64,000 nt of DNA from Thiemannella venezuelensis (GTDB taxonomy: Bacteria; Actinomycetota; Actinomycetes; Streptosporangiales; Streptosporangiaceae): assembly GCF_014203605.1 (NCBI RefSeq), contig NZ_JACHJJ010000015.1, positions 142,146 to 206,145 on the forward strand, in the 5' to 3' direction. Shown here one piece after another: positions 20,203 to 27,659 of the stretch. Numbering within the stretch: position 1 is the stretch's first letter; every line of letters starts with the position of its first letter. A program made the translations under genes and the position numbers. The notes beneath the pieces are model-generated. The model saw nothing but the letters and a program-made list of their open reading frames with translations, was not told the origin of the DNA and did no database searches.

Positions 20203-20276
20203 GTCGCGTGTTCTCCTTGGATCGGTTCTCTTATCGGGCTGCGCGGCGGGTCCGCGCAGGTACTGGGGGACAGAGG

Positions 20277-21233
20277 TCAGGGGATCTCGATGACCTGTCC
20301 GGCGTAGGTCAGGCCGGCGCCGAAGCCGAACAGCAGGGCCAGCCCGCCCGACGCGACCTCGCCGCGCTCGATCATCCGGGACAGGGCCATCGGGATCGAG
20401 GCCGCGGAGGTGTTGCCCGACAGCACGATGTCCCTGGCGATGACGGCGTTGTCCGCGCCGATCTTGCGGGCGATGGCCTCGATGATGCGCAGGTTGGCCT
20501 GGTGGGGCACGAAGGCCGCGAGGTCGGCGGGGTCCACTCCGGCACGCTCGCACGCCTGCCTGGCCACGGGGTGAAGCGCCGTGGTGGCCCAGCGGAACAC
20601 GGTCTGGCCTTCCTGGTGGAGGAAGGAGTTGCGGTCCTTGACCTGGATCGCGTCGGCCTTGTCTCCGTCGCTTCCCCAGACCACCGGGCCGATGCCGGGG
20701 GTGTCGGACGGGCCGACGACCGCGGCGCCCGCGCCGTCCGCGAAGATCACCGCGGTGGTGCGGTCGGTCCAGTCGAGCCACGGGGAGAACTTCTCGGTGC
20801 CGACGACCAGCACATGGGTGGCCGAGCCCGCGCGGATCGCGTCGTTGGCCACCGCCAGCGCGTAGCAGAAGCCGGAGCAGGCGGTGTTGACGTCGAACGC
20901 GCCGGGGGCCTCGATGCCCAGCCGGGCGGCCACCCGGCCCGCGGCGTTGGGGATCTGGGTCTCCAGCGTGCAGGTGGCGACGATCACCAGGTCGATGTCG
21001 GCGGCGGACAGGCCGCTGGCGGCGAGCGCCTTGCCGCCCGCCTGCACGGCCAGGTCGATCTCGGACTCGGACGGCGGGGCGATCCGGCGCTCCCTGATGC
21101 CGACCCGGCTCCGGATCCACTCGTCGCTGGTCTCCATCGTCTCGGCCAGGTCGTCGTTGGTCACCACGTTGGACGGCTGGTAGTGGCCGAAGGCCAGGAC
21201 CTTCGCGCCGGGGGCGCCCTGGGAGATCTTCAT
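20277..21233 (-). CDS. fabH: Beta-ketoacyl-ACP synthase III
   Basis: A 318-residue KAS III. The Cys-His-Asn triad is visible: Cys in VNTACSGFCYA, His in VPHQANLR and Asn in SGNTSAASIP. It starts fatty-acid synthesis by condensing a short or branched acyl-CoA with malonyl-ACP. In actinomycetes it sets the iso/anteiso pattern. The ATG start lies 78 bp after fabD, and it is followed by acpP 74 bp later. Confidence 0.95.
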   Translation of the reverse strand: MKISQGAPGAKVLAFGHYQPSNVVTNDDLAETMETSDEWIRSRVGIRERRIAPPSESEIDLAVQAGGKALAASGLSAADIDLVIVATCTLETQIPNAAGRVAARLGIEAPGAFDVNTACSGFCYALAVANDAIRAGSATHVLVVGTEKFSPWLDWTDRTTAVIFADGAGAAVVGPSDTPGIGPVVWGSDGDKADAIQVKDRNSFLHQEGQTVFRWATTALHPVARQACERAGVDPADLAAFVPHQANLRIIEAIARKIGADNAVIARDIVLSGNTSAASIPMALSRMIERGEVASGGLALLFGFGAGLTYAGQVIEIP

Positions 21234-21311
21234 CGGTCGCTCACCGCTCCTCGTTCGCTGCGTGGTGGTGCCCGGCCCCCGCCGGGCCGCCGTCTGCCGG
21301 TGCGCGCCGGG

Positions 21312-22268
21312 TCACGGGAGGAGGTCCCGGGCCGCGTCCAGGTCGGCGGGCGTCTTCAGCGCGACCGCCGTGACCCCGCGCAGTGCCCGCTTGGCCAGGC
21401 CGGTGAGGGTCCCGCCGGGCAGCAGCTCGATCATCGCGGTGGCGCCCCGCTCGGCCATCGCGGCCATGCAGGCGTCCCAGCGCACGGGGTTGGCGACCTG
21501 GTCGATCATCCGCTCCATGAAGTCGGCCCCGCCGCCGACCGCCGCGCCGTCCGCGTTGGACAGCAGCGTGACGGACGGGTCCCGGGGGGTGACCGAGGCG
21601 GCGGCCGCGCGCAGGCGCTCGACGGCCGGGGCCATGTGCGCGGTGTGGAACGCTCCGGCGACCGAGAGCGGGATCAGCCGGGCCCGGGCCGGAGGCTCGG
21701 CGGTGAAGTCCGCGAGCCGCTCCGTGGTGCCGCCGGCCACGATCTGGCCGGCGCCGTTGATGTTGGCCGGGGTGAGCCCGTGCTTGTCGATCGCGGCGAG
21801 CACGTCGTCCTCGACCCCGCCGAGCACCGCGACCATGCCGGTCTCGGTGACCGCGGCGGCCTCGGCCATGGCCCGGCCCCGCTCGCGGACGAGGGTGAGC
21901 GCCTGCTCGGGGGTGAGGACCCCGGCGAGCACGGCGGCGGTCAGCTCGCCGACGCTGTGGCCCGCCACCAGCCCGGCACCTCGGCCTGCGACCGTACCGG
22001 AGCCACCGTCCGCACCGGAGTCACGGTCCGGGGCGGGCAGCACCCCGAGCGCCTCGGCGGCGGCCAGTCCGGCGGCCACGAGCAGCGGCTGGGCCACGGC
22101 GGTGTCGCGGATCTCGTCCGCGTCCGCGGTGGTCCCGTAGGCGATCAGGTCGAGCCCGGTCACCTCGGACCACGCGGACAGCCGGTCCGCCAGGCCCGGT
22201 ATCTCGAGCCACGGAGTGAGGAAACCTGGGGTCTGGGCGCCTTGGCCCGGAGCGACGATGACGAGCAC
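21312..22268 (-). CDS. fabD: Malonyl-CoA:ACP transacylase
   Basis: A 318-residue acyltransferase with the active-site serine in VAGHSVGELT and the catalytic His in GAFHTAHM. It loads malonyl groups from malonyl-CoA onto AcpP and is the first enzyme gene of the fab operon. GTG 22268 is the start. The 117-bp gap upstream separates it from the fasR gene and holds a clean inverted repeat that is a good regulator site. Confidence 0.95.
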   Translation of the reverse strand: MLVIVAPGQGAQTPGFLTPWLEIPGLADRLSAWSEVTGLDLIAYGTTADADEIRDTAVAQPLLVAAGLAAAEALGVLPAPDRDSGADGGSGTVAGRGAGLVAGHSVGELTAAVLAGVLTPEQALTLVRERGRAMAEAAAVTETGMVAVLGGVEDDVLAAIDKHGLTPANINGAGQIVAGGTTERLADFTAEPPARARLIPLSVAGAFHTAHMAPAVERLRAAAASVTPRDPSVTLLSNADGAAVGGGADFMERMIDQVANPVRWDACMAAMAERGATAMIELLPGGTLTGLAKRALRGVTAVALKTPADLDAARDLLP

Positions 22269-22338
22269 GAAAACCAGCCTGCCCTGTAGAGGTCCGCCAC
22301 ACGGATAGAGATCCGGATGAACATTGTCCGGAATCTTT

Positions 22339-22353
22339 TGTAGGGAACCTACA
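22339..22353. promoter_or_regulatory. Candidate FasR operator upstream of fabD
   Basis: TGTAGG-GAA-CCTACA is a perfect 6-3-6 inverted repeat, 71 bp upstream of the fabD start, in the fasR-fabD gap. From memory, FasR binds the fabD promoter in Streptomyces coelicolor. Assigning this repeat to FasR is inference. Confidence 0.45.
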
Positions 22354-22385
22354 GGGAAGGTTTCGCAGACGTTAAGTATGGGAGA

Positions 22386-23543
22386 TCAGGTCGCGACCGT
22401 CTCCGCCAGGCGCCCGAGGATGAGGCCCACCTGCAGGGTGAAGGCCGAGCGGCCCTCCGTCGGCTGGTAGCCGGTCAGCTCGGTGATCTTACGCAGACGG
22501 TAGCGCACCGTGTTCGGGTGCACGAAGAGCAGCCGGGCGGTCGCCTCCAGGGACGTGCCCTGCTCCAGGTAGGTCGCGAGCGTGTCGAGGAGCGGGGTGC
22601 CCACCAGGGGCAGGTAGACGTTCTCGACCAGCTGGGCCCTGGCGTCCTCGTCGCCGTCGATGGCCCGCTCGGCGAGCAGGTCCTCGGCGTGGACCGGCCG
22701 GGGCGCGTCCGGCCAGCCGGCGGCGGCGCGCAGCCCGGCGATCGCGGCCCGCGCCGAGCTCGCCGCCGTGTGCAGGTCGCCGACCTCCGGGCCGATCACG
22801 ATCGGGCCGGGCCCGAAGCGCGGCACCACGTGCCTGGCCGCCGCGCTGACGCTGTCGGCCCCGCCCACGATCACGATCAGCTGGTCGCCCTGGACCCCGG
22901 CCAGCATGTCCATGCCGGCCCGGCGGCCCCGGTCGCGCAGCCCGTCGATCACCGCCTGCGGGTCGTCGTCGGGCGCCCGCCCGGCGAGCACGACCACCGG
23001 CGAGGACGTCCAGCCCAGTGCGGCGGCCCAGGAGTGCAGCCCGTCGTCCACCTCGCCGCGGACCAGGGCGTCCACGATCAGCGCCTCCAGGCGCGCGTCC
23101 CACGCCCCGCGCGCCTCGGCCTCGCGGGCGTAGACGTGCGCGGCGGCGAAGGCGACGTCCCGCGTGTAGCGGAGCATCGCCTGCTGGAGCTGGTCCTCCC
23201 CGCCCGGCGCGGCCAGGTCCCCGGTCTGCGCCTCGACCACCTCGACCACGATCCGGACGATGTCCACGGTCTGCTGCAGGGAGATGGACCGCTTCAGCTC
23301 GCGGGGCGCGGTGCCGAAGAACTCGATGCTCGGCGTGGGCCGTCCTTCTCCGGCGTGCTGGAACCACTCCACGAACGCGGCGATCCCGGCCTGGGCGACC
23401 AGCCCGACCCAGGACCTGTCCTCGGCGGACAGGGCGCGGAACCACGGCAGCCGGTCGTCCATCCGGGCCATGGCGGCCGTCCCCAGGGAGCCCATGGCCC
23501 GCTCAAGCCTGCGCGTGGTGTCCTCGCGGATCCGATCGTTCAC
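22386..23543 (-). CDS. fasR: PucR/CdaR-type regulator of fatty-acid synthesis
   Basis: A 385-residue regulator. It has a long N-terminal helical region, a central GGDEF-like CdaR fold and a C-terminal helix-turn-helix ending in FVHPNTVRYRLRKITELTG. It sits immediately upstream of fabD in the same direction, the position of FasR in Streptomyces, which activates the fab operon. Here GTG 23543 is the start. An ATTGC-rich, ribosome-site-poor leader suggests a leaderless or weakly translated message. The acyl-CoA ligand known for mycobacterial FasR belongs to a different (TetR) protein of the same name, so ligand control is not assumed. Confidence 0.88.
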   Translation of the reverse strand: MNDRIREDTTRRLERAMGSLGTAAMARMDDRLPWFRALSAEDRSWVGLVAQAGIAAFVEWFQHAGEGRPTPSIEFFGTAPRELKRSISLQQTVDIVRIVVEVVEAQTGDLAAPGGEDQLQQAMLRYTRDVAFAAAHVYAREAEARGAWDARLEALIVDALVRGEVDDGLHSWAAALGWTSSPVVVLAGRAPDDDPQAVIDGLRDRGRRAGMDMLAGVQGDQLIVIVGGADSVSAAARHVVPRFGPGPIVIGPEVGDLHTAASSARAAIAGLRAAAGWPDAPRPVHAEDLLAERAIDGDEDARAQLVENVYLPLVGTPLLDTLATYLEQGTSLEATARLLFVHPNTVRYRLRKITELTGYQPTEGRSAFTLQVGLILGRLAETVAT

Positions 23544-23591
23544 GCAATAAGAGTGCCAGGTCGCCGGAGATGCACGGCCCGCGCCCGGTTC

Positions 23592-24071
23592 CTAGATCAC
23601 GGCGACGGCGGTGATCAGGCCGATGGCCAGGTGGGTGACGGCGAGCAGGCGGGCGCCGGGCTGCAGCTCGCGCTCGGCGACCAGCTCGCGGACGGAGATC
23701 CCGACGACCTTGTCGAAGGCGACCATCGCCACCGTCTGCACGGCGATGCCGACCAGGCCGAACACCAGGGTGGCCAGCAGCCCCTCGTGCAGCGCGCCGC
23801 CCGAGGACCAGATGGAGGCCGCGATGATCAGGCCGACGGCGGCCAGCCCGGAGGAGGTGAGCAGGGTGGCGTTGGGGTTGCGGTCGGTCTTGATCAGCTG
23901 GCTGAGCTTCCCGGGGATGGCCAGGTCGAGCACGTAGAAGCCGACGATCAGCAGGACCAGGCCGAGTACGGCGTAGCAGGCGATGGCGAGTGAGCCTCGG
24001 CCGAGGGTCTCGGCGAGCGAGACGGTGACGGTCTCGACGTCGACCGGCGCGGGCTGCGGGCTGGGACTCAT
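23592..24071 (-). CDS. DUF350 membrane protein
   Basis: A 159-residue integral membrane protein with about four hydrophobic segments (near residues 29-52, 68-88, 94-118 and 142-159) and the DUF350 pattern around VLLIVGFYVLDLAIPGKL. DUF350 proteins (YjfL in Escherichia coli) accompany an ATP-grasp glutathionylspermidine-synthase-like enzyme and a YgiB-type lipoprotein, and the same triad is found here on the minus strand. Function is not established; envelope stress is the usual suggestion. The ATG has GGAGAGAG upstream. Confidence 0.82.
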   Translation of the reverse strand: MSPSPQPAPVDVETVTVSLAETLGRGSLAIACYAVLGLVLLIVGFYVLDLAIPGKLSQLIKTDRNPNATLLTSSGLAAVGLIIAASIWSSGGALHEGLLATLVFGLVGIAVQTVAMVAFDKVVGISVRELVAERELQPGARLLAVTHLAIGLITAVAVI

Positions 24072-24173
24072 ATGGCTCTCTCCGGGCTCTGAGGGTCGGT
24101 GTTCTGCGGGTCCAGCGGCCGGCTGCCGGGGTCCGGTGGCCGGGGAACGGGTGCGGGCGTCACGATACGGCCC

Positions 24174-25334
24174 TCACAGCTCGATGCGGTGCGGGACGAA
24201 GGACGACGTGTCGTCGGTGATCAGACCCGAGGTCTCGCGGATGCCGAGCCCGGCGGACTCGTCGCAGACCACCCAGGCGCCGAGCACCGGCCGCCTGCCG
24301 TCGAAGGCGGGCAGCGCCTCGAACGCCTGGTGGACGTAGCCCTCGGCGCCGTAGTCTCCGCCGGTGGCGATCTCGCCGTCCGGGCCGGTGATCCGCATGC
24401 TCGCGCCCTCCCTGCCCAGCAGGGGCTTGGCGATGTGCGCCGGCAGGTCGCGGGGGCCGTCGAGGTAGGCGGGCAGCAGGTTCGGGTGGTCCGGGTACAG
24501 CTCCCACAGGACGGCGAGCAGCGCCTTGTTCGACAGGAGCATCTTCCACAGCGGCTCGATCCAGGTCATCGAGACCTGCTGGCGCACGGCCCGGTCCCCG
24601 AACGGGTCGGCGACCACCCACTCCCACGGGTAGAGCTTGCAGAGCGTGCGGATCACGCGGCGCTCCTCGTCCACGAACCGGAGGTTGAGGCTGTCCCAGC
24701 CGATGTCCTCCATGGCGACCGCCACCGTCGTGAGCCCGGCGAGGCCGGCGGTCTCCTGGAGGTAGGCGACCGTCATCGCCTCCTCGCCGCTGGCGTCCAT
24801 GGCGGTCCAGGCGAAGTGGGCGGGACCGGTGGGGAGGTTCTCCGCGATCCGCCGCCAGCGCTCGACCAGCCGCTCGTGGATGGAGTTCCACTGGTCGTCG
24901 TCCGGGTAGCGGTCCTTGAGCCAGAACCACTGCACGACCGAGCTCTCCAGCAGGCTGGTCGGGGTGTCGGCGTTGTACTCCAGCAGCTTGGCCGGGCCGG
25001 TCCCGTCGTAGCGCAGGTCGAACCGGCCGAACAGGTGCGGGTCGCGCCGCTCCCAGGAGCGGGCGATCTCCGGCCCGACCCACCCGGGGACGGCGAAGTC
25101 GGCGTAGCGGCCGGTCTCGACGACGTGCTCCACCGCGTGCAGGCACATCCGGTGCAGCTCCTCGACCTGCTCCTCCAGGGCCAGGACCTCGTCCATGGAG
25201 AAGACGTAGTGCGCGCTCTCGTCCCAGTAGGGGCGGTCGAGACCGCCGGGGTGCGCCGAGCGGTGGTAGGCCAGGCCCTGGCTCTCGATGATGTGCTCCC
25301 AGCCGTCGCGGGGGAGCGAGGACTCGCGTCTCAT
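24174..25334 (-). CDS. Glutathionylspermidine synthase-like ATP-grasp ligase
   Basis: A 386-residue protein matching the C-terminal synthetase half of GspSA and its stand-alone relatives (YgiC, YjfC). Recognisable segments are RFDLRYDGTGPAKLLEYNAD, GREGASMRI and the closing TSGLITDDTSSFVPHR. The family makes an amide bond between a peptide carboxylate and an amine using ATP. In actinomycetes, which lack glutathione and glutathionylspermidine, the true substrate is unknown. ATG 25334 is 11 bp after the YgiB-like gene stop, so the two are coupled. An in-frame extension upstream is not needed and would overlap that gene. Confidence 0.85.
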   Translation of the reverse strand: MRRESSLPRDGWEHIIESQGLAYHRSAHPGGLDRPYWDESAHYVFSMDEVLALEEQVEELHRMCLHAVEHVVETGRYADFAVPGWVGPEIARSWERRDPHLFGRFDLRYDGTGPAKLLEYNADTPTSLLESSVVQWFWLKDRYPDDDQWNSIHERLVERWRRIAENLPTGPAHFAWTAMDASGEEAMTVAYLQETAGLAGLTTVAVAMEDIGWDSLNLRFVDEERRVIRTLCKLYPWEWVVADPFGDRAVRQQVSMTWIEPLWKMLLSNKALLAVLWELYPDHPNLLPAYLDGPRDLPAHIAKPLLGREGASMRITGPDGEIATGGDYGAEGYVHQAFEALPAFDGRRPVLGAWVVCDESAGLGIRETSGLITDDTSSFVPHRIEL

Positions 25335-25345
25335 CGGGCGGCGGG

Positions 25346-25759
25346 TCAGCCGCCGGATCCGCCGCGGCCGCCGAAGCCGCCGCTCTGGATCACGGTGCCC
25401 TTGCGGCTGACGATGCCGACGTCGGAGGGCCTGACGGTGCTGCCCTTCAGCACGCGCGTGCCGCTGCGGGAACCGCCGTAGTACCAGCCGTAGGCGCCGT
25501 GGGACCCGTGGTAGCGGTCGTCGTCGCAGTATTCCTCGTCGACGACCTCGTAGGAGCCGTCGGACAGCCGGCTGTCGAGGTTGACGCAGTCGGCGCTGAT
25601 CTCCGCGTAGTCGTCGTCGTCGGCCGCGCACGAGGCGATGACCGCCACGGCGACGATCCCGATCGTGGAGAGCGTGATGACCGTGGACGCCTTCGAGCCG
25701 GACTTCTTCTGCGGGTCGGGCTTGCGAGGGGGCTGCGCCATCGGGTGTTTCTGCGCCAT
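25346..25759 (-). CDS. YgiB/DUF1190-like lipoprotein or membrane-anchored protein
   Basis: A 137-residue protein with a basic N-terminal region, one hydrophobic segment (residues 26-43) and a lipobox-like IASC at Cys44. An acidic, Cys-containing middle and a Gly/Tyr/Ser-rich tail (YGWYYGGSRSG, ending GGFGGRGGSGG) follow. The layout and the next gene (an ATP-grasp ligase) fit the YgiB family. The N-terminus contains a short duplication: CCGATGGCGCAG occurs at the first and seventh codons, giving two ATG starts with nearly the same context. A palindrome (25784-25810) lies just upstream. Confidence 0.7.
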   Translation of the reverse strand: MAQKHPMAQPPRKPDPQKKSGSKASTVITLSTIGIVAVAVIASCAADDDDYAEISADCVNLDSRLSDGSYEVVDEEYCDDDRYHGSHGAYGWYYGGSRSGTRVLKGSTVRPSDVGIVSRKGTVIQSGGFGGRGGSGG

Positions 25760-25783
25760 CGGGCTCCTATGCGAAGTGTCAGG

Positions 25784-25810
25784 ACAGGGTATCGATACCG
25801 TTTTCCCTGT
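25784..25810. promoter_or_regulatory. Palindromic site in the WYL regulator / YgiB-like intergenic region
   Basis: GGTATCGATACC (25788-25799) is a perfect 12-bp palindrome. It lies inside a wider inverted pair ACAGGG (25784-25789) and CCCTGT (25805-25810). It is placed 29 bp upstream of the YgiB-like gene and about 90 bp upstream of the divergent WYL regulator. Confidence 0.5.
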
Positions 25811-25889
25811 TCAACTACGTGACCATGTTGTGAGGTTCCCGGCCGCCCCGGACGGGAGCGGGGCCGCCGGGGTTGTCGGTGGGGAGACG

Positions 25890-25895
25890 TAACGT
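25890..25895 (+). promoter_or_regulatory. Candidate -10 for leaderless WYL regulator transcript
   Basis: TAACGT lies seven bases before GTG 25903. No Shine-Dalgarno sequence is present and no convincing -35 was found. Confidence 0.35.
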
Positions 25896-25902
25896 CGAGG
25901 GT

Positions 25903-26604
25903 GTGAACCGTACCGACCGGCTCTACGCACTCGTCGAGGAGCTGCGCGCCGTCTCGCCCCGGTGCCGCTCCGCGCGCGAGCTCGCCGAGAAGTTCGAGGT
26001 GAGCGTCCGCACGGTCGAGCGCGACATCTCCGCGCTCCAGCAGTCGGGCGTGCCCATCTACGCCGAGCCGGGCCGGCGCGGCGGCTACGTCCTGGACAAG
26101 AGGGTCTCCCTGCCGCCGCTGAACTTCACCCCGGCCGAGGCGGTCGCGGTCGCGGTGGCGCTCGGTCAGAACGCCGGCAACCCCTTCGCCTTCCACGCCC
26201 GCAGCGCCCTGCGCAAGCTGGTCGCCGCGATGCCCCCGCCCGAGGGCGACCGGGCCAGGGACCTGGCCTCGCGGGTGCACCTGCTCGTCGAGCCGGAGCC
26301 GTACCCCCGGGTGTCGCGGGTGATCGAGCAGGCGCTGCTGCACCGCCGCGTCCTGCGGATCGGCTACACCGACGCCAAGGGCCAGGTCACCGAGCGCGAG
26401 GTGGAGCCCGGCGTCTTCGTCGGCGGCCGCGGCGGCCACTGGTATCTCGTGGGCTGGTGCCGCAACCGCAGCGACGTGCGGGTCTTCCGGCTCGACCGGA
26501 TCTCCCGGGCGGAGGAGACCGACGAGGTCTCGCCCGAGCACCCGCCGGAGAGCTTCTCGCCCAAGCTCCCCGGACTCGCCTTCGAGAATCCGAAAATAGA
26601 GTGA
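25903..26604 (+). CDS. HTH-WYL (YafY/DeoR-like) transcriptional regulator
   Basis: A 233-residue regulator. It has an N-terminal winged helix (LYALVEELRAVSPR, SARELAEKFEVSVRTVERD), and the WYL ligand domain follows (VEPGVFVGGRGGHWYLVGWC, RVFRLDRISRA). Such proteins bind nucleotides or nucleic acid through WYL and often control a neighbouring gene. The likely target is the VOC protein gene 77 bp downstream, or the divergent YgiB-like triad. GTG 25903 is chosen because the HTH starts there; the in-frame upstream extension has no support. Confidence 0.88.
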   Translation: MNRTDRLYALVEELRAVSPRCRSARELAEKFEVSVRTVERDISALQQSGVPIYAEPGRRGGYVLDKRVSLPPLNFTPAEAVAVAVALGQNAGNPFAFHARSALRKLVAAMPPPEGDRARDLASRVHLLVEPEPYPRVSRVIEQALLHRRVLRIGYTDAKGQVTEREVEPGVFVGGRGGHWYLVGWCRNRSDVRVFRLDRISRAEETDEVSPEHPPESFSPKLPGLAFENPKIE

Positions 26605-26681
26605 AAACACCGACATAGGGTTGTCGCTGAGCCGGTTCATCGTAGAGGTGTTCGAGGAAATCACCCCCGGAGGGACACCTG

Positions 26682-27065
26682 ATGATCAACACTGTCGCCT
26701 GGTTCGAGATCGCCACCGACGACCCGCAGGGCGCGGAGAAGTTCTACGGCGAGCTGTTCGGCTGGTCCTTCGCCGCCGACGAGGAGTCGGCCAAGGGCGG
26801 CATGGACTACCGCCTCATCTCCTACCCGGGCGCCGACGGCCCCCGGGGCGGCGTGTACGGCACCGGCGGGAAGTTCCCCGGCCACGGCGTCTTCTCCGTC
26901 GTCGTCGCCGACACCGCGGCCACCTGCGCCCGGGCCGAGGGCCTGGGCGGCGAGGTCGTCTTCAAGCTGCTCGACAACCCGAACGGCCCCGACTTCGCCT
27001 ACATCCGCGACGCCTCGGGCAACCTGTTCGGCGTCTTCACCCCGCCGAACGCCGCCGGGGCGTAG
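26682..27065 (+). CDS. VOC-family protein
   Basis: A 127-residue VOC module: INTVAWFEIATDDPQGAEKFYGELFGW at the N-terminus (quoted in part: EIATDDPQGAEKFYGELFGW) and FAYIRDASGNLFGVFTPP at the end. The first strand lacks the usual His, so metal binding may be lost and it may be a binding protein. GGAGGG precedes ATG 26682. It follows the WYL regulator on the same strand. Its last 29 bp overlap the 3' end of the convergent MarR gene. Confidence 0.85.
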   Translation: MINTVAWFEIATDDPQGAEKFYGELFGWSFAADEESAKGGMDYRLISYPGADGPRGGVYGTGGKFPGHGVFSVVVADTAATCARAEGLGGEVVFKLLDNPNGPDFAYIRDASGNLFGVFTPPNAAGA

Positions 27066-27585
27066 CGGGCGGGGCCGCCCCCGGCCCGTCTCCCAGGGCC
27101 AGCACCACCTCGCGCAGGAGGTCGGCCAGGGCTCGCGCGGTCGCCGCGGGGACGTTCCCGAACAGGACGCCGTTGGCCTCCGTGGTCGCCGCGACGAGCT
27201 CCCCGGTCAGCCGGACGCCCTCCTGGGTCAGCCGGACCCAGGAGCTCCGGCCGTCGGCGGGGTCGGGCTCGCGTTCGACGAGCCCGGCCGCCGTGAGCCG
27301 CTGCAGGATGTTGCTCGTGCCCCCGGTGGTGAGCGCCGAGTTCGAGGCGAGGCGGCTGGGCTTGAGGCGGTAGGGGGTCCCCGACCGCAGCAGCGTCGCC
27401 AGGACGTCGAAGTCGGCGTACGTCAGGCCGTGCTCGCCGAGCACCGACTGGGTGACCTCGCCGAGGCGGCCCTTCAGCCACGCGACGCGCTTGACGATCT
27501 CCAGCTCGACGGTCGCCGCCTGCGGCAGCTCGGCGCGCCAGGCCGCGACCAGCTCGTCGACGTGGTCCATCTTCCCGCTCGGCAT
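27037..27585 (-). CDS. MarR-family transcriptional regulator
   Basis: A 182-residue winged-helix regulator. The recognition helix and wing read LASNSALTTGGTSNILQRL, then LVEREPDPADGRSSWVRLT. It is divergent from an amidohydrolase gene, and the 74-bp gap contains nested inverted repeats suited to a MarR dimer, so it probably represses both genes. ATG 27585 is selected; ATG 27570 is possible. The longer frame upstream would run through the operator. The 3' end overlaps the VOC gene by 29 bp in the antisense sense. Confidence 0.88.
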   Translation of the reverse strand: MPSGKMDHVDELVAAWRAELPQAATVELEIVKRVAWLKGRLGEVTQSVLGEHGLTYADFDVLATLLRSGTPYRLKPSRLASNSALTTGGTSNILQRLTAAGLVEREPDPADGRSSWVRLTQEGVRLTGELVAATTEANGVLFGNVPAATARALADLLREVVLALGDGPGAAPPATPRRRSAG

Positions 27586-27593
27586 GGATTGAG

Positions 27594-27643
27594 GATAGCT
27601 CTCCCATCTGTTAGCTTTCGTAAAAGCTTTTCCGATTGCTATC
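27594..27643. promoter_or_regulatory. Nested inverted repeats, candidate MarR operator
   Basis: AGCTTT-CGTA-AAAGCT (27613-27628) is a perfect 6-4-6 repeat. An outer pair, GATAGC (27594-27599) and GCTATC (27638-27643), surrounds it. The region is AT-rich and lies between the divergent MarR and amidohydrolase starts. Confidence 0.6.
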
Positions 27644-27659
27644 ACAAAAGGAGAATGCC

